DNA from: Apostichopus parvimensis
Taxonomy: Eukaryota; Echinodermata; Holothuroidea; Aspidochirotida; Stichopodidae
Length of the DNA: 20,213 nucleotides
Direction of reading: 5' to 3'
Assembly (NCBI GenBank): GCA_000934455.1
Contig: KN883010.1
Span: forward strand, 36,368-56,580
Both the position numbers and the translations under genes were made by a program. This document shows positions 9,117 through 18,299 of the stretch, one piece after another (the first letter of the stretch is position 1; each line of letters begins with the position of its first letter). A model generated the notes under the pieces. That model searched no databases, was not told the DNA's origin, and worked only from the letters and a program-made list of their open reading frames with translations.

Positions 9117-9419
9117 TCACCCAAAACAATAGGGTTCTTGCACTAATTATGGGGAAGCCACATGCCAAAGATAAGAACTGCTGAGGTTCAAGTTACCCAT
9201 CTTGAGATATCATGTTTACAAGTTAGGGCGTCATACACACACAGCTGTGTTTACATTCAGACCAAGGACCTCTTTGTTTGTTCCTTTGTTCTAATCCACG
9301 TTCGCTAACTTTAATAATACCACATAACAATAGAATTCGTGCAAAGACGTAGTGATTCTTTTGAAATCATATCCGAGGACCTGGAATTGGTTTGTTCAAG
9401 TCCTTAATCAGAATACACA

Positions 9420-9475
9420 ATAACAGCACATACACCCAAGCACACGCACACACGCACATGCACACACACTCGCCA
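9420..9475. repeat. CA-rich simple sequence
   Basis: Imperfect ACAC/CACGCACAC tract outside the foldback element. A GT-rich tract (7692-7720) lies on the other side of it. Confidence 0.7.
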
Positions 9476-9726
9476 ACTTGACTGTACAAGTTAATAGGAA
9501 TTAAATTTATTCAGATTCCACAGAAATCATATCATTTTCCGTTATTGAACAGATTTAAAGAAATGTATTTTGTTTCTATATATAAATACATAGAAAACAA
9601 TCTAACAATCAAATAAATTGGAAAATGTGATCTCATCCATTATTTTATAATCGGTTTTATCAATTGGTTTGTTATGCTGAGTGAGATCCTGAACTATATT
9701 TTTGGTTACTTTTATTTATTTTTCAG

Positions 9727-10050
9727 CTGATTACGGCAGATTAATGGTCAACGTTGCCCAAGATCTTACTCTAGACAGCACTCTGAAATTAGCAACTCTG
9801 TTCCATCTACCACCAGCAGAAACTGATATGCTACGCCGGGTTTCTCTGATAGAGACACCAGGAATCACTCTGATAAACTTCATGAAGACAAGAAACATCA
9901 TCAATATGTATGATGTCACTAACCTACAGAAGGGTTTGGTTTATATTCAGCTAAACCGAACAAATGAATATCACTTAGCTCCATATCAGTCTAAAGTTGA
10001 CCCCTTTCAGTTTGAAGAAAACCAATCACCACAACTGCTTCACTGGCCTG
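9727..10050 (+). CDS. Exon 5: second death-effector-like domain
   Basis: An acceptor TTATTTTTCAG and a donor CCTG|GTAAAA enclose 324 bp, phase 1 at both ends. The protein starts DYGRLMVNVAQDL and continues through TLKLATLFHLP, DMLRRVSLIETPGITLINFM and INMYDVTNLQKGLVYIQL, with a polar tail. The helix spacing and the short segment NFMKTRNIINMYDV, equivalent to the helix 3 to helix 5 part of DEDs, support a death-effector-like fold directly before ZU5. As in death-fold 1 the RxDL motif is not evident. In UNC5 and PIDD the death domain follows UPA; here one precedes ZU5, so the module order differs. The intron before it, 4066 bp, is the longest visible. Confidence 0.8.
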
Positions 10051-10767
10051 GTAAAAATGAATATAATATGTAATCAGAATAGTTGAAACCAAAATAGTAC
10101 AGTACAAACTCTAGAAATGTGTGTGAGTCGGGTTAATATTCGGCTTTCAGGCAATTTGTTATTTTTATCCTATTAATTATCACTGTGTATGTATGGTGAA
10201 AGTAATTACAAGTGAATCATTTGACCAATTACTTGTTGCCATTTGGTTAATTTATTCATAGTAAAAGATTGAAAATAGAAAAATGTTAAAAAAAATTAGG
10301 TCCCAAGGATTAGCCAATATTTCAAGGATCGATTTAAGCTGCCTGGTCCTCTCAGACATGATGCTAGATTCTTTCATACTCCTGTTGTCAAATTCTCTAA
10401 CAACATAAAGCTTGTATTATATCTATTACATTTTATATTATGATTCCTTTAATAATACCTCTTTCATCAATCAATTGCTAAGCATTTCTATTGATGAACT
10501 TGAAATTAGCAGGGAATAATTAAATTGATACAGTATATCATAGAAAAATGCTATGTAAAATGGGCAAATTGCTATGCAATTGCAAAGATGCATAGCAGTT
10601 TTATTACACAGGAACCATAGTACTTATAGCAGACAAAACTCTGTGCAGAATTTGGACACTAAATTATTCTCTGATTAGGGAAGAATGTGGCTCAGTATGG
10701 CAGATTTGATTTTTAGATGTAAAAGCTTCATTTAATAGTGTTTGTGTTTCCATTATTCTATTTTCAG
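10051..10767 (+). other. Intron 5
   Basis: GTAAAA to TTTCAG, phase 1, 717 bp, AT-rich. Nothing else recognised. Confidence 0.75.
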
Positions 10768-11247
10768 TTGAAAAAGTCAAATTTGACCCTGATGATGCAT
10801 CAACTGCATCACAAGGTTCTGATGAAAGAGAGGAAGATCATGACCATAGTAAGGAAAGTTTGATGGAGAGAGATGAGAGAGAACTACCAAAACAAAGCAA
10901 AGATTCAGAAATACTTGAAATGAGGCATCATCATTCATACATTGAACACAGGATAAGGAGTGAAGGTGGAACTATTAGCATCATGGGAGTACATCTGACT
11001 ATTCCTGAAGACGCTTTATCCTTTGATCGTATAATTGCTGTTAAAGTGATCTATGATCCCACCACACACCTCCCTGGCAGTGCTCGTAGGGGCAGAATGA
11101 CACCTCTGATAAAACTAGAGCCAGAAGGGCTCACCCTCGACAAGCCAACCCAGCTGACTATTCCTCACTCGGCTATTATTCCTGAGCCAGATCGACATGA
11201 TGTTATCATCTTCACTGGTCTGAAAGACGAAGAAAATTTACAAGAAG
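10768..11247 (+). CDS. Exon 6: acidic/basic linker and ZU5 domain A
   Basis: The acceptor ATTTTCAG and donor GAAG|GTAAAG enclose 480 bp, phase 1 in and out. The first ~55 residues are a charged linker (DPDDASTASQGSDEREEDHD and onwards). A ZU5 domain follows: SEGGTISIMGVHLTIPEDAL is the typical opening Gly-Gly and beta strand with IP..AL. MTPLIKLEPEGLTLDKPTQL is the central PxGLTxxKP signature, and LTIPHSA is the closing strand. ZU5 is a beta-rich domain of UNC5, ankyrins, PIDD and ZO-1, and in UNC5 it packs on UPA to form an autoinhibited block. There is no HFS/HFS-type autoproteolysis site as in PIDD within this exon, so self-cleavage is not suggested. Confidence 0.92.
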
Positions 11248-11437
11248 GTAAAGATGGTAACCAATAAGCACTTTAAAATGCAATTGACTAATGTACCAGG
11301 AGAAGTACAATGAGTTATATGCTGCGAATCAGTTAATTTTTGTTGAATTCTAGATATATCTTATCTAATAGGCTCTTGATATTTACTGTTTTTAAGTTTA
11401 CTTAATAATATACTTTATATAATATTACTTATTATAG

Positions 11438-11664
11438 GTGAAATAACTTGGACCGAAGAGAAATCTATGGATTGGAAGCTAGACCAGGAGAAGATCAGTC
11501 TTGATATTAACATCCTGAGCTACGTCTTTGTTAATTTAGTCAACCAAGAAACAGAACAGAAGCATATATTCCGTATTGTTCCATTTATTGATGGGATACT
11601 TGATGCCAAAGATGATGTCTTAATAACTGTTTGTTTCTGTAAGGACAGTGAGGAAGAGTACAAG
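11438..11664 (+). CDS. Exon 7: UPA domain A, part 1
   Basis: The exon is 227 bp between ACTTATTATAG and CAAG|GTGAGG, phase 1 in and phase 0 out. The start GEITWTEEKSMDWKL then ISLDINILSYVFVNLV resembles the W-plus-beta entry of UPA domains. The stretch IFRIVPFIDG followed by VLITVCFCKDSEEEYK matches the strand, PF-turn and CxD-type strand seen in UNC5-family UPA. UPA is shared by UNC5, PIDD and ankyrins and always follows ZU5, as it does here. The border phases equal those of the exon at 17935, its counterpart in module B. Confidence 0.85.
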
Positions 11665-12294
11665 GTGAGGATAATATCTTGTTACCATGGTGATATCTGT
11701 AGTAGCTTAGAGGTCAGTTCTCGTTTATATCGTGATTTGTAGGTTGGATTCTGGAAATGTTACTTTCTTATATCATTTGTATAGTGACTTTTATCGTGCT
11801 TCACTGGCAAAATATGAAGTGATTTGTTCAAGGTGCATTTGTGTGACATAATTTATTGATTCATCGTAGCACATCAAAAAGAAAAGTCTGAAATTTGAAA
11901 TGAAAAGATTTAAACTTGGCATTGACATAAAACATGTTTCTGTCATCTGACAGTATCCCCATAGTCATAAAGGGAAAATGCTGATAGTCTTATAGAGGGC
12001 CGATGATGGTATTTTACTAACATTATTATTTATTTCTTCGGTCAAAATTTCATTTTCTTACAAAATATGTGGTTCACCTCAAAAATATTCAGATGGCCCA
12101 AATTTTTATTGTGGCTCAAAGTGTGCATAACAAGGATTAAGAGGGTGGGAGGATCCAAAGAAACAAGCAACATTGGTAATGTGATCAAATTAAGGAAACA
12201 AAGATGATGTTACTTGCTATAGGCACAACAAATTGTATAATCAACTCTCTGCTTGTTTCTTAGCAATTTACATCTTCATGTCTTTATGTTTCAG
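11665..12294 (+). other. Intron 7
   Basis: GTGAGG to TTTCAG, phase 0, 630 bp. Nothing else recognised. Confidence 0.75.
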
Positions 12295-12456
12295 TTGCTG
12301 TTAGAGGACCACCATCCCAAACTATGTCTAGGAAACTATACAACATTTCAAATTACCCGGACATTGAATGATGGCAGAGACCATGTTTCTTACATTGATC
12401 TGATCATGTCATCACCCGGTGGTGGTTACTATCTGACAAAGGAAGAATCAACAAAG
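12295..12456 (+). CDS. Exon 8: UPA domain A, part 2
   Basis: The exon is 162 bp, phase 0 at both ends, following TTATGTTTCAG. It encodes 54 residues that begin LLLEDHHPKLCLGNYTTFQI and continue through DHVSYIDLIMSSPGGGYYL. This fits the middle part of UPA, where an Leu-rich start is followed by a beta strand and a Gly-rich turn. The donor AAG|GTTTGT is non-consensus at +3 but gives the only phase that joins to 13193. Its counterpart in module B is the 138-bp exon at 19301. Confidence 0.82.
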
Positions 12457-13192
12457 GTTTGTAATTGCCAATGCTATTAAAGTTTGTCTTTAACATTACA
12501 AGACTTGTAGTTAAGGATTGGTTACTTGAAGTGGATCAAATTGTGTAGCAGTTAGAGTGTCGCCTACAACTATGTGGTTGTTTTGGTTCAAAATCCCAGC
12601 AGGAACCACAATATAGGCAACCTTCTGCTGTGCAGTGTTGTTGAGCAGTATCTTGTGCTGGTTGGTATTCCTGGTGTGTGAATAAGGAAGTGAAGTTTGG
12701 TCCTATGTTCTTTTGTACGGTTTGCGAATAGCTTCATTCACCGTGGCTTTACTTTTGGTATCTATATTTCACCTCCCTTTGTATTTGAGGTAGTGTTCAG
12801 ATATTGTGGCACTCTCTCAGTTCTTGGATTGGGATGTTGATTTAATAAGTGGATGTCCTGAGAGCGTGAATGATTGAGACAATTACATGCCTGCCTAGAA
12901 AATCTCTGAACATTCATCAAACAGAATGATACCCATGATACCCATGGCTCGAATATTTTTCTTTATTGTTCCTACCCCTTGGAACAATCTTAACCTAAAT
13001 AATGTCATGGAGTTCTTATTACAATAGGAAAGTATAATCTTCACCAACTGCCATGAAATGTGAGGATTTGTACATGACAACATGTCTTGGCTCCTTGCCA
13101 GCTTTTCCTTACTTCTTATATGTGGTACCGTTTCTTTAAATACACATTCCCATCCTAAGTACATTGATCTTCAATATCTTTTATCCTTTTAG
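12457..13192 (+). other. Intron 8
   Basis: GTTTGT to TTTTAG, phase 0, 736 bp. It contains the tRNA-like SINE near 12.54-12.80 kb. Confidence 0.72.
12535..12800 (+). mobile_element. tRNA-derived SINE-like element (degenerate)
   Basis: A tRNA-like head has an A-box-like TAGCAGTTAGAG (12546-12557) and a B-box-like GGTTCAAAATCCC (12585-12597) at polymerase III promoter spacing. It has GTCGCCTACAAC and GTGGTTG between them as in an anticodon arm and T-arm region. A unique body follows to about 12.8 kb. It is too diverged for a functional tRNA. The 3' limit is a guess. Confidence 0.6.
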
Positions 13193-13345
13193 CATGTAGA
13201 CATTGATTACCTCTGTGCTGCCAGTAGAGTCTCTCATCAGTTCAGACTTACAAGGGACAAAGATGGAGACACTGACATGGTTGATGTGAAGTTAAAAGTA
13301 TCGCAAAATGAAATGAACCAGACAGCCCTTATCCTCCAATCAAAG
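13193..13345 (+). CDS. Exon 9: UPA domain A, part 3
   Basis: The exon is 153 bp, phase 0 in and out, with acceptor TATCCTTTTAG and consensus donor AAG|GTGAGT. It encodes 51 residues including HVDIDYLCAASRVSHQFRL and MVDVKLKVSQNEMNQTALIL. The alternating hydrophobic strands, with F-x-L followed by a VKLKV strand, resemble the C-terminal strands of UNC5 UPA that contain the F-x-L-x-R and L-x-C-K-L elements. It completes most of UPA-A. The equivalent exon of module B must lie beyond the window. Confidence 0.82.
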
Positions 13346-14068
13346 GTGAGTTATGTATGCTGATTATCTTCCAGCTGTTTGTGTTCTCATATGTCTCTTC
13401 ATTACATAACATTAAGCAGCATCTTATCCCATCTGCTCATTTCTCTGCTAAGTAACGTCCTATTTGTTGGAAGTCTTGCAGCTGTTTGCAGGCAGATTGA
13501 ATAATTTCAGCGCTGTGACTGAATTATAGTTATTCGTTGACATGTTGTTTCTCATGGATGCTTTTCTTCGTAATATGCATGGTGGATGATAATTTAATTT
13601 AATTACAGCAGTGTTTTATTACTTTATTCTTATTTTCTCAGTCACCTGGTATTCTTATGTTTCATATTTTCATCCTGTTTTCCAACTTTTCCCGACTCTT
13701 TCGTGTTGTATCATAAGTAAGGAGTGCAGTTACTTGAAAGGCATTGAATTGCTGAGAAAGTGTACATATGACCTGTGTGTTATAACATACACATGTCAAC
13801 AGTTCTGGGAAACTTAGGTACTAATGAATGAATATTACATAAATAATAGGTATGCTGTCGTCAGCATTCCTTTTCCTTTTGGGATTTCACACATTTGTAA
13901 TGTGTTGTTCCATGTCTGTTAAAGCCCTATTTTCTACATTAGGTTCCTACTTTAAACCCTAAATATTCACAGGAGTGTGATAGATAGCCTGCATAATTGT
14001 ATGTTAAATATTCTTACATTTAAAGTTTTCATTAGTCATATAATTTTTGTTTTTGTGTTTTCCTTCAG
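13346..14068 (+). other. Intron 9
   Basis: GTGAGT to CTTCAG, phase 0, 723 bp. Nothing else recognised; the 13611-13817 open frame is pyrimidine-rich and chance-like. Confidence 0.75.
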
Positions 14069-14117
14069 GTGAAAGACATTCTCTTATCTCCCGAAAGCCA
14101 GGAAATTCTGCACCCAG
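14069..14117 (+). CDS. Exon 10: short connector after UPA-A
   Basis: This 49-bp exon lies between GTTTTCCTTCAG and CCAG|GTGAGT, with phase 0 in and phase 1 out. It encodes VKDILLSPESQEILHPG (last codon split). It has no domain of its own and links UPA-A to the third death fold. Both borders are strong and the phase 1 end pairs with the exon at 14846 to make a Gly codon. The donor lies at the start of a degenerate ~60-bp tandem repeat. Confidence 0.72.
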
Positions 14118-14360
14118 GTGAGTTTTTTATGTTAAAGTGGAACAAATGGGTGGACTTAGCTAGTTTTAGAAGTCAACCCTGAAGTGCAGTTTGAAGAAGA
14201 AAAATGAATGCTCATTATTCGTAGACACACCCCAGGTAAATGTGTATTAGTGGAGATGAAATAATTAAGCACACGTAGAGTACATGGACCCAGGTGAGTG
14301 TCTAAGTAAAGGTGAAGAGGTAATAGCATTTGGTTTAGCAGTAGACACACCTAAGTGTAA
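14104..14360 (+). repeat. Degenerate ~60-bp tandem repeat overlapping a splice donor
   Basis: The phrase CACCCAGGTGAGT at the exon 10 donor (about 14111) recurs in diverged form near 14225 (CACCCCAGGTAAATG), 14285 (GACCCAGGTGAGTGT) and 14345 (CACACCTAAGTG), about 60 bp apart, with TAGACACACC preceding two of them. The copy at 14285 restores a full donor consensus. Confidence 0.5.
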
Positions 14361-14845
14361 TACTTACATCAACTTATTTTATTGGGAAATATTTCATCAT
14401 CATAAACATTTTTGATGGAAAGAAATTTAATCATGCTGCTGAACCCTCCCAAAAAAGTCCTATTTGCATGCTTTCATTTTTAGTTAGTATGCTCACTTCC
14501 TACTTTGTAGCTCAAAGAAACCTTGAAGGTGAAGCTGTATACATGAAAAGAATTATGCACAAGACAAGGGCTTAAAGTTGATACAACTTGTGGACAGTAT
14601 ACTTAACCAATAGTTTATAACGTGCACTCACCAGAGGTTGACTTACATACCAGCATTCTCCATGCAGGTTGCATGCTTCATGTGGGCCAGTTGTGTACTT
14701 GTGCATGCTAACTGTGAACATTGCTCATTGTTCAAACCTGCCACTCAGTTAGCATGTTATTCAGGTGCTCGTATTTCTACATGTGATATCTAGTCTTTGC
14801 TATATTTTTTCGAATTTCAAGTGGATGTTATGTCCTCACTTTCAG
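14118..14845 (+). other. Intron 10
   Basis: GTGAGT to TTTCAG, phase 1, 728 bp. Apart from the ~60-bp repeat at its 5' end, nothing recognised. Confidence 0.72.
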
Positions 14846-15162
14846 GCTTACACAATTATGAAAAGTTGAGAGGAGACATTGCCAAGCTTCTGGATAAACA
14901 ACATTGTGCAAAGCTAGGCATGCTGTTTGGGCTCAAGCCAGCAGAAAATGAAACAATTCAGGAAGCAGCAGAATCTGGAAAGATGCTGTTGAAAATATTG
15001 GATGAAAGAGAGCTCATCATGCCAGACAGAATGATCGGAATGTATGAAGGATTGAAAGCTATTCACTTTAATAAGGTGGCAAGACTGGTGCTGGAGTACA
15101 TCGATACGTCACAGGAGAAGAATGGAAAGGAAAACGAATGGGACAAAGATGATAACAAAATG
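14846..15162 (+). CDS. Exon 11: third death-effector-like domain, start of module B
   Basis: The acceptor CACTTTCAG precedes 317 bp, phase 1 in and phase 0 out. Residues run HNYEKLRGDIAKLLDKQHCA, LGMLFGLKPAENETIQEAAE, GKMLLKILDERELIMPDRMI, GLKAIHFNKVARLVLEYI. This is the best death-effector-like sequence of the three: a helix ending in LL.IL.ERELI, a P-D turn, a helix with LK and a closing helix ARLVLEYI. The RxDL motif is again replaced (FNKVARLV). A polar Lys/Glu/Asp tail follows. The donor is taken as AAATG|GTTCGT at 15163, which is weak but gives the phase that fits 15557; unspliced, the frame stops 15 bases later at TAA. Confidence 0.8.
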
Positions 15163-15556
15163 GTTCGTGCTTTGTAAAAACTTGTAAAGACTTTGAAACT
15201 TTAAGCTTGAATCCAACAATGGCTACTTTGCATAACATCAGGATCTTAGAATGGTTTAGTCCTGTATTTTCTGATATGAAAAGTAGCCTTTTGCTGTCAT
15301 GCAAGTCACAAAACAGAAAAATGAGTTAATACTCCATTACTAAAAAGTCTTCCTTTTACTCGTAAAAGAAACAGCATTTAACTGAATATTTCTGCTTACA
15401 TAAAGTTATGTTTGTAGAGATCAAGTGTATAGGAAGTCTATGTAGAATATTCACTGAAGCCAAATCAAATGCAGTAATTAGTTGTATATCATGATGAAAG
15501 TATGATAAAAAATTTAGATTTGATAAACAAATTGTAATATTTCAACATTGTTTCAG
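15163..15556 (+). other. Intron 11
   Basis: GTTCGT to TTTCAG, phase 0, 394 bp. Nothing else recognised. Confidence 0.62.
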
Positions 15557-15734
15557 GTAAAAATTCCAGAGAAACAGGAAGTAATCTCAAAAAGGGAATC
15601 AAAATCGTCGGTAAATTTCACAATTTTGATAGAAGAGGGATACAAGAGACTGGATGTCCAAAGAGCCTTGAAATTGTCTAACGGAAAACTGGACCTGGGA
15701 AGACAGATATTGCTACTTGCAAAGGAAGAGCATG
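15557..15734 (+). CDS. Exon 12: UBA-like segment between death-fold 3 and ZU5-B
   Basis: The exon is 178 bp after TTGTTTCAG and before CATG|GTAAAG, phase 0 in and phase 1 out. After a basic stretch (VKIPEKQEVISKRESKSS) the sequence LIEEGYKRLDVQRALKLSNG KLDLGRQILL closely follows the UBA pattern. It has a helix ending in MGF/MGY-like EGY, R.DV.RAL for helix 2, then SNGKLDLGRQIL for helix 3. UBA domains bind ubiquitin or polyubiquitin. The length (about 40 residues) fits. No such segment is seen before ZU5-A, so it is a difference between the modules. It could also be an unrelated three-helix linker. Confidence 0.7.
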
Positions 15735-16211
15735 GTAAAGTAACCCTATGTATTTAGCTACATGGATATTTCTTTTATATTTCTTTCTAATATAATTAAT
15801 CTCAATCTTATATGATATTCTAGGACCACGTTTCAAGCCCTTGCTGTTTCACTGTTTAAGAAAAAGTATTTTTATTTATTTTAGTAGGAAAATTAATCAC
15901 AAAGTAGCTACATAAAAGGAATATGATATGACCAAATAAACCTAAGTCTTGTTACTGTCAAGTGAAATATTCTCTTCTATATCTGTTGTCATCAATCAGG
16001 GCAAACATTTCATATCTAATGTTAATGTCGAAAATTAAAATTTATGTTGATTCTTAATTATTTTGTTTGTACAAGTAGAAAGTAAAACAGTTTCTTGGTA
16101 AAGAGACTATTTTCATAATATGTGTTTATGCAGTTTATGCATGAACACATTTTCTATTGAAGTGACAAAATCACTTTCCTTCACTTGAAATATATTACTT
16201 TTCTCCTCCAG
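15735..16211 (+). other. Intron 12
   Basis: GTAAAG to CTCCAG, phase 1, 477 bp. Nothing else recognised. Confidence 0.75.
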
Positions 16212-16535
16212 AGAGACTTCCTTTGTTCCCAGGATCCAATCTTTATAAAGAGCAGTACTTTGATCAGCATGGAGGAGAGATGGTTATCGCAGGTGTCATT
16301 CTGCGTGTACCAGCTGGGGCACTACACACTGGAAGGATTGTTAGTCTGTGGGTTTCTACTGAACCTGCCATCAATGGACCTTTCTCAAAGAAGAATCTAA
16401 GATTGACCCCTTTTGTGAAATTTGGTCCAGAAAGCCTTACCTTACACAAGCCTGTCACCTTGATTATTCCACACTGTGCTTTTACTCCAGCTGACCAGAC
16501 GGGTCTTGATGTGTACTCTGGTGTATTACAAACAG
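16212..16535 (+). CDS. Exon 13: ZU5 domain B
   Basis: The exon is 324 bp between TTCTCCTCCAG and ACAG|GTGTGT, phase 1 in and out like ZU5-A. It opens YKEQYFDQHGGEMVIAGVIL with RVPAGAL, has LTPFVKFGPESLTLHKPVTL as the central signature and IIPHCAF as the closing strand. Against ZU5-A it keeps the GG, GV.L..P..AL, the LTP..K..PE.LTL.KP block and IPH.A, while surface positions differ widely. The two copies are therefore old duplicates and not recent ones. It lacks the long charged linker encoded at the start of the ZU5-A exon. Confidence 0.92.
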
Positions 16536-17934
16536 GTGTGTTTTTGTTTCTTTTGCATTGTGTTTATTAGTCCATTGATCATTATATTTAGTTACTTAAA
16601 TTTGTTGTATCAACAGAGGTATGTATATGAGTAAGTGTGTTTGTATGTCACCCCTGATGTACTGTATATGCTTGCTTCACTGTATGGCTGACCACCTGTA
16701 CAACTGCTTGCAGATTTAACAAACTCCTACTTTGGAAAATGCAGTACTGTATCTACACTATTAGATTCTAAACCTGAATAACTGCAAAAGTAAGGCTGGG
16801 ATGAAAGTCACACTTGATTTGTGAAACCACCTTAGTACAAGAACACTATATTGGCAAGAAAATCACTAAGCCTTCTGTGTGTCTGGTTCTGTGTAATATT
16901 AACATGATTTTCTCAAGAGGGAGGTATTGTCCCAACAAATCATGTTTGATTCTTTGCTTCAGACAAAAGGAATCTATGCAATGGTGATGGCGTAACTGTG
17001 TGTGACACTTGCTTGTAAACACTGTAACCCACAAATTTCATAGTGGATTAACTTCATACGTGGTATGTGGATCTGTCTTATTGAGTACAAGAACCCTATT
17101 CTATTCTGTGAAGGTCAAATTCTGAAAACTCTGCAAACATGATATCTCAAAGAGTACATTTCTGTTAAATTTCATACTTGGTATGTAAATCCAGCTAGGT
17201 GAGTACAAGAACCATTTGAAATTGTAGAGGTGAAAGGCCATTTGTGATCAACATATGTCAAAGTCTGAAAACCTTGTAACCATGATATCTCAAATGTACA
17301 TCTTTCTTGAACTTCATACTTAGTATTTAGATCTAGCTTGGTGTGTGTATGAACCTTATTGAAATTGGTAGAGATCAAAGTCACATTAGGTCAACAGGTG
17401 TCAAAAATCTGAAAACCTTGTAAACGTGATTACTCCAAAATCAAGGCTACAATTAATATGGGAGTTATCTGATGCTATGATTTCTTTTCTGCTCTCACTT
17501 AATTCATAAACAAATTTAGCTCACTTTTTCTACATTAGTCTAATAGGTATGTGGAAGTTTGAGCAATTGTATGGCAAGGAATCACAAAGCCAACAGGTAT
17601 TTTCAAGGAACCCTTCTCTTCTCAGTAGTACATTAACCTGATGACCTCAATCATTTGTTCCAACCTTAAGGGAGAAATAAACAAGATTATTAAAGGAGGA
17701 AAAAGCTATGGCAAGCTGTAGTTAGCCACACAATTTATCTGGCAACCTTGCAGTTATACATTGAGTTAAACACAAGATATTGTACTATTTTGATGTTCTT
17801 TGTAAGCAGTGTTGCATTTTCTAACACAAGACTGTCCCTTTAAAATCATCTATGGTATATTTTAGGCTTGTTATTCTACCTTTAACCATGTTATAAATAC
17901 TTAACTAGCAAAATAAATTTTTAATCTTCTTCAG
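16536..17934 (+). other. Intron 13
   Basis: GTGTGT to TTTCAG-type CTTCAG, phase 1, 1399 bp. It holds the third ~145-bp repeat array; the rest is AT-rich without recognised features. Confidence 0.75.
17040..17440 (+). repeat. Third array of the ~145-bp repeat family, about three units
   Basis: The unit phrases CTTCATACTTGGTATGT, GAGTACAAGAACC, AAGGTCA, TCTGAAAACC, TGTAAACAT/CGTGATAT recur. The marker GATATCTC lies near 17141 and 17284, and a diverged GATTACTCC is at 17428, a spacing of about 143-144 bp. Plus orientation, same family as in intron 4, with no inverted partner seen. Confidence 0.8.
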
Positions 17935-18164
17935 ATAAAATTATCAAATGGAGCCAAGAAAGGTTACACCTCAGCTGCTCTATGAATAGTCAGCACTTTG
18001 CAGTTGAAGCTGAAAAACCATGTCTCTTTGGTCTTCACGTCCCTTTCATACCCAAGATGTTGAAGCGTGTCTGCGTCTTACCGATTGTAAACAGAGTTTC
18101 TGAATCTGGGGATCAATTGACAATCCATCTTTGGTTTCATAATGATGACTCACTGGAACATAAA
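17935..18164 (+). CDS. Exon 14: UPA domain B, part 1
   Basis: The exon is 230 bp after ATCTTCTTCAG and ends AAA|GTAAGT, phase 1 in and phase 0 out, the same phases and nearly the same length as exon 7. It encodes DKIIKWSQERLHLSCSMNSQ, HFAVEAEKPC and a strand-turn-strand part VCVLPIVNRVSESGDQLTIH then LWFHNDDSLEHK. This copy is closer to the typical UPA pattern than module A: HFAV, the VLP strand, S-G-D turn and W-F-H-N-D are all present. The preceding intron (16536-17934) holds the third array of ~145-bp repeats. Confidence 0.88.
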
Positions 18165-18299
18165 GTAAGTAGTAGATTTTGTCACCTCAAGTGGTATTGC
18201 AATTTATCTCACGGATTCCAGTTATCTGCCTTAATTCAAACTTAATTGATGTCAGAGTTACTTAACAATACTAATCAGCAGTACGATGCTTAAGCAACC

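Larger units (their letters stand above)
8435..9235 (-). repeat. Direct array, right arm (minus orientation), about five to six units
   Basis: This is the reverse-complement form of the left-arm unit. CTGACCCTAAATGACC, TTCTTGTACTC, GAGATATC and GTTTACAAG recur with spacings of 144, 145, 144 and 140 bp, plus one short interval (94 bp) nearest the centre, which suggests a truncated unit at the arm junction. Confidence 0.8.
7711..9244. mobile_element. Foldback-like element: two head-to-head arrays of a ~145-bp repeat with inverted ends
   Basis: The left arm (7711 to about 8330) has units starting GATATCTC at 7743, 7888, 8032 and 8177. The right arm (about 8435 to 9244) has the reverse-complement marker GAGATATC or variants at 8537, 8631, 8775, 8920, 9064 and 9204. 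The outer ends match each other as inverted repeats. The left end reads GTGTGTGTTTGTGACGCCC then CTTATAAAC; the right end, reverse-complemented, reads GTGTGTGTATGACGCCC then CTTGTAAAC. Both run straight into GATATCTCAAGA. No protein gene is present. It resembles a foldback or non-autonomous element with internally repetitive arms. No target duplication was found by eye. Confidence 0.7.
5661..9726 (+). other. Intron 4, long and repeat-filled
   Basis: GTAGGA to TTTCAG, phase 1, 4066 bp. It holds a degenerate ~141-bp repeat array (about 5780-6560), a stretch without recognised features (6560-7690), the foldback array (7711-9244), and a CA-rich stretch near 9420-9475. Confidence 0.8.

Noticed and set aside
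7738..9235. CRISPR array
   Set aside because: Units are ~145 bp with no repeat/spacer structure, and the window is eukaryotic.
16185..16400. Plus-strand frame of 71 codons overlapping ZU5-B
   Set aside because: It is a shifted frame over the ZU5-B exon, which has the recognisable protein in the other frame.
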